Assembly (NCBI GenBank): GCA_018894105.1
Contig: CM032126.1
Span: forward strand, 13,171,001-13,235,000
Direction of reading: 5' to 3'
Length of the DNA stretch: 64,000 nt
Source: Jacaranda mimosifolia
Lineage: Eukaryota > Streptophyta > Magnoliopsida > Lamiales > Bignoniaceae
The first letter of the stretch is position 1; every line of letters begins with the position of its first letter. The position numbers and the translations under genes were made by a program. Below, one piece after another: positions 63,861 to 64,000 of this stretch. The notes under the pieces were generated by a model, which was not told the DNA's origin, made no database searches, and saw nothing but the letters and a program-made list of their open reading frames with translations.

Positions 63861-64000
63861 ATGGATCGCCTTGTGGATCAATGTGCTAGAGTTATGCTAG
63901 AGGAGGACGAGGAAGGGGGAGTAATTTTAGAAAAACATGATGACATAAGAATTGTTTGACCATAGCTGTGTATGGTTGGCCGCCTCCTTAGAAGCAAGCA
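63861..64000 (+). pseudogene. Start of a DUF4283-type (LINE-associated) reading frame, broken
   Basis: The ATG at 63861 opens MDRLVDQCARVMLEEDEEGG followed by VILEKHDDIRIV and a TGA at 63957-63959. After the stop the sequence continues CMVGRLL. The acidic E-E-D-E-E-G-x-V-I-L-E leader followed by a W/C-x-V-G-R-x-L block is the start of the DUF4283 region found in plant LINE ORF1-like and related zinc-knuckle proteins. The stop and the lost residues indicate a pseudogene; the rest lies outside the window. Confidence 0.6.

Overview
The window is nuclear DNA of a flowering plant, most likely a eudicot, from a repeat-rich and strongly AT-biased part of a chromosome. The evidence is Ty3/gypsy retrotransposons with dual RNase H (Tat type) or a chromodomain, CACTA and Tourist-like DNA transposons with clean target-site duplications (TSDs), spliceosomal-type introns, and no prokaryotic gene organisation. 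Only one open reading frame looks like an intact host gene: an intronless 119-codon gene at 27982-28341 with a G-box, a TATA box and a short upstream ORF. Nearly everything else is transposable-element sequence in various stages of decay, much of it nested.

Layout. 1-4560: degenerate Tat-lineage pol on the + strand, with a CACTA-like MITE inserted in its reverse transcriptase and a probable retroposed insert in its integrase, followed by 33-bp tandem repeats. 4901-8640: no clear genes. 8640-10720: a second degenerate Tat pol (+), followed by about 95-bp tandem repeats. 11896-24647: a 12.75-kb CACTA transposon with both termini and a GAG TSD, but no recognisable transposase. It contains subterminal GTAAC repeats, a roughly 108-bp tandem array, an internal segmental duplication (copies A and B), a foldback GC island, a tRNA-like (SINE) head, and a 6.2-kb Tat retrotransposon (16267-22503, TSD ATATT) inserted in copy B. 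25578-26800: a possible hAT remnant. 27700-28560: the host gene. 30592-40564: a nearly complete 10-kb Tat retrotransposon on the - strand (TSD AAATG), which carries an extra antisense reading frame with two plausible introns and a (TTA)n tract. 40608-40906: a small solo LTR (TSD AAGTT). 43300-46870: a tandem array of about 440-bp units with a 461-bp Tourist-like MITE (TSD CAA) inside one unit, followed by a fragment of ribosomal protein eL42. 47124-55373: a chromovirus with 2.8-kb LTRs, an initiator-Met tRNA primer site and a deleted integrase core. 55430-55570: a remnant of the same array. 56711-57159 and 62335-63095: two members of one MITE family, the second carrying a 369-bp CACTA MITE (TSD AGA). 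58716-61041: a probable solo LTR. 63861-64000: the start of a broken DUF4283-type reading frame.

All coding retrotransposons here look dead from stops, frameshifts, and lost or altered catalytic residues. The most informative features are the order of insertions, the captured or passenger sequences, and the tandem repeats that follow pol in three independent Tat copies. No CRISPR array, operon, rRNA gene or intact tRNA gene was seen. Family names rest on motif recognition by eye; no database search was run.
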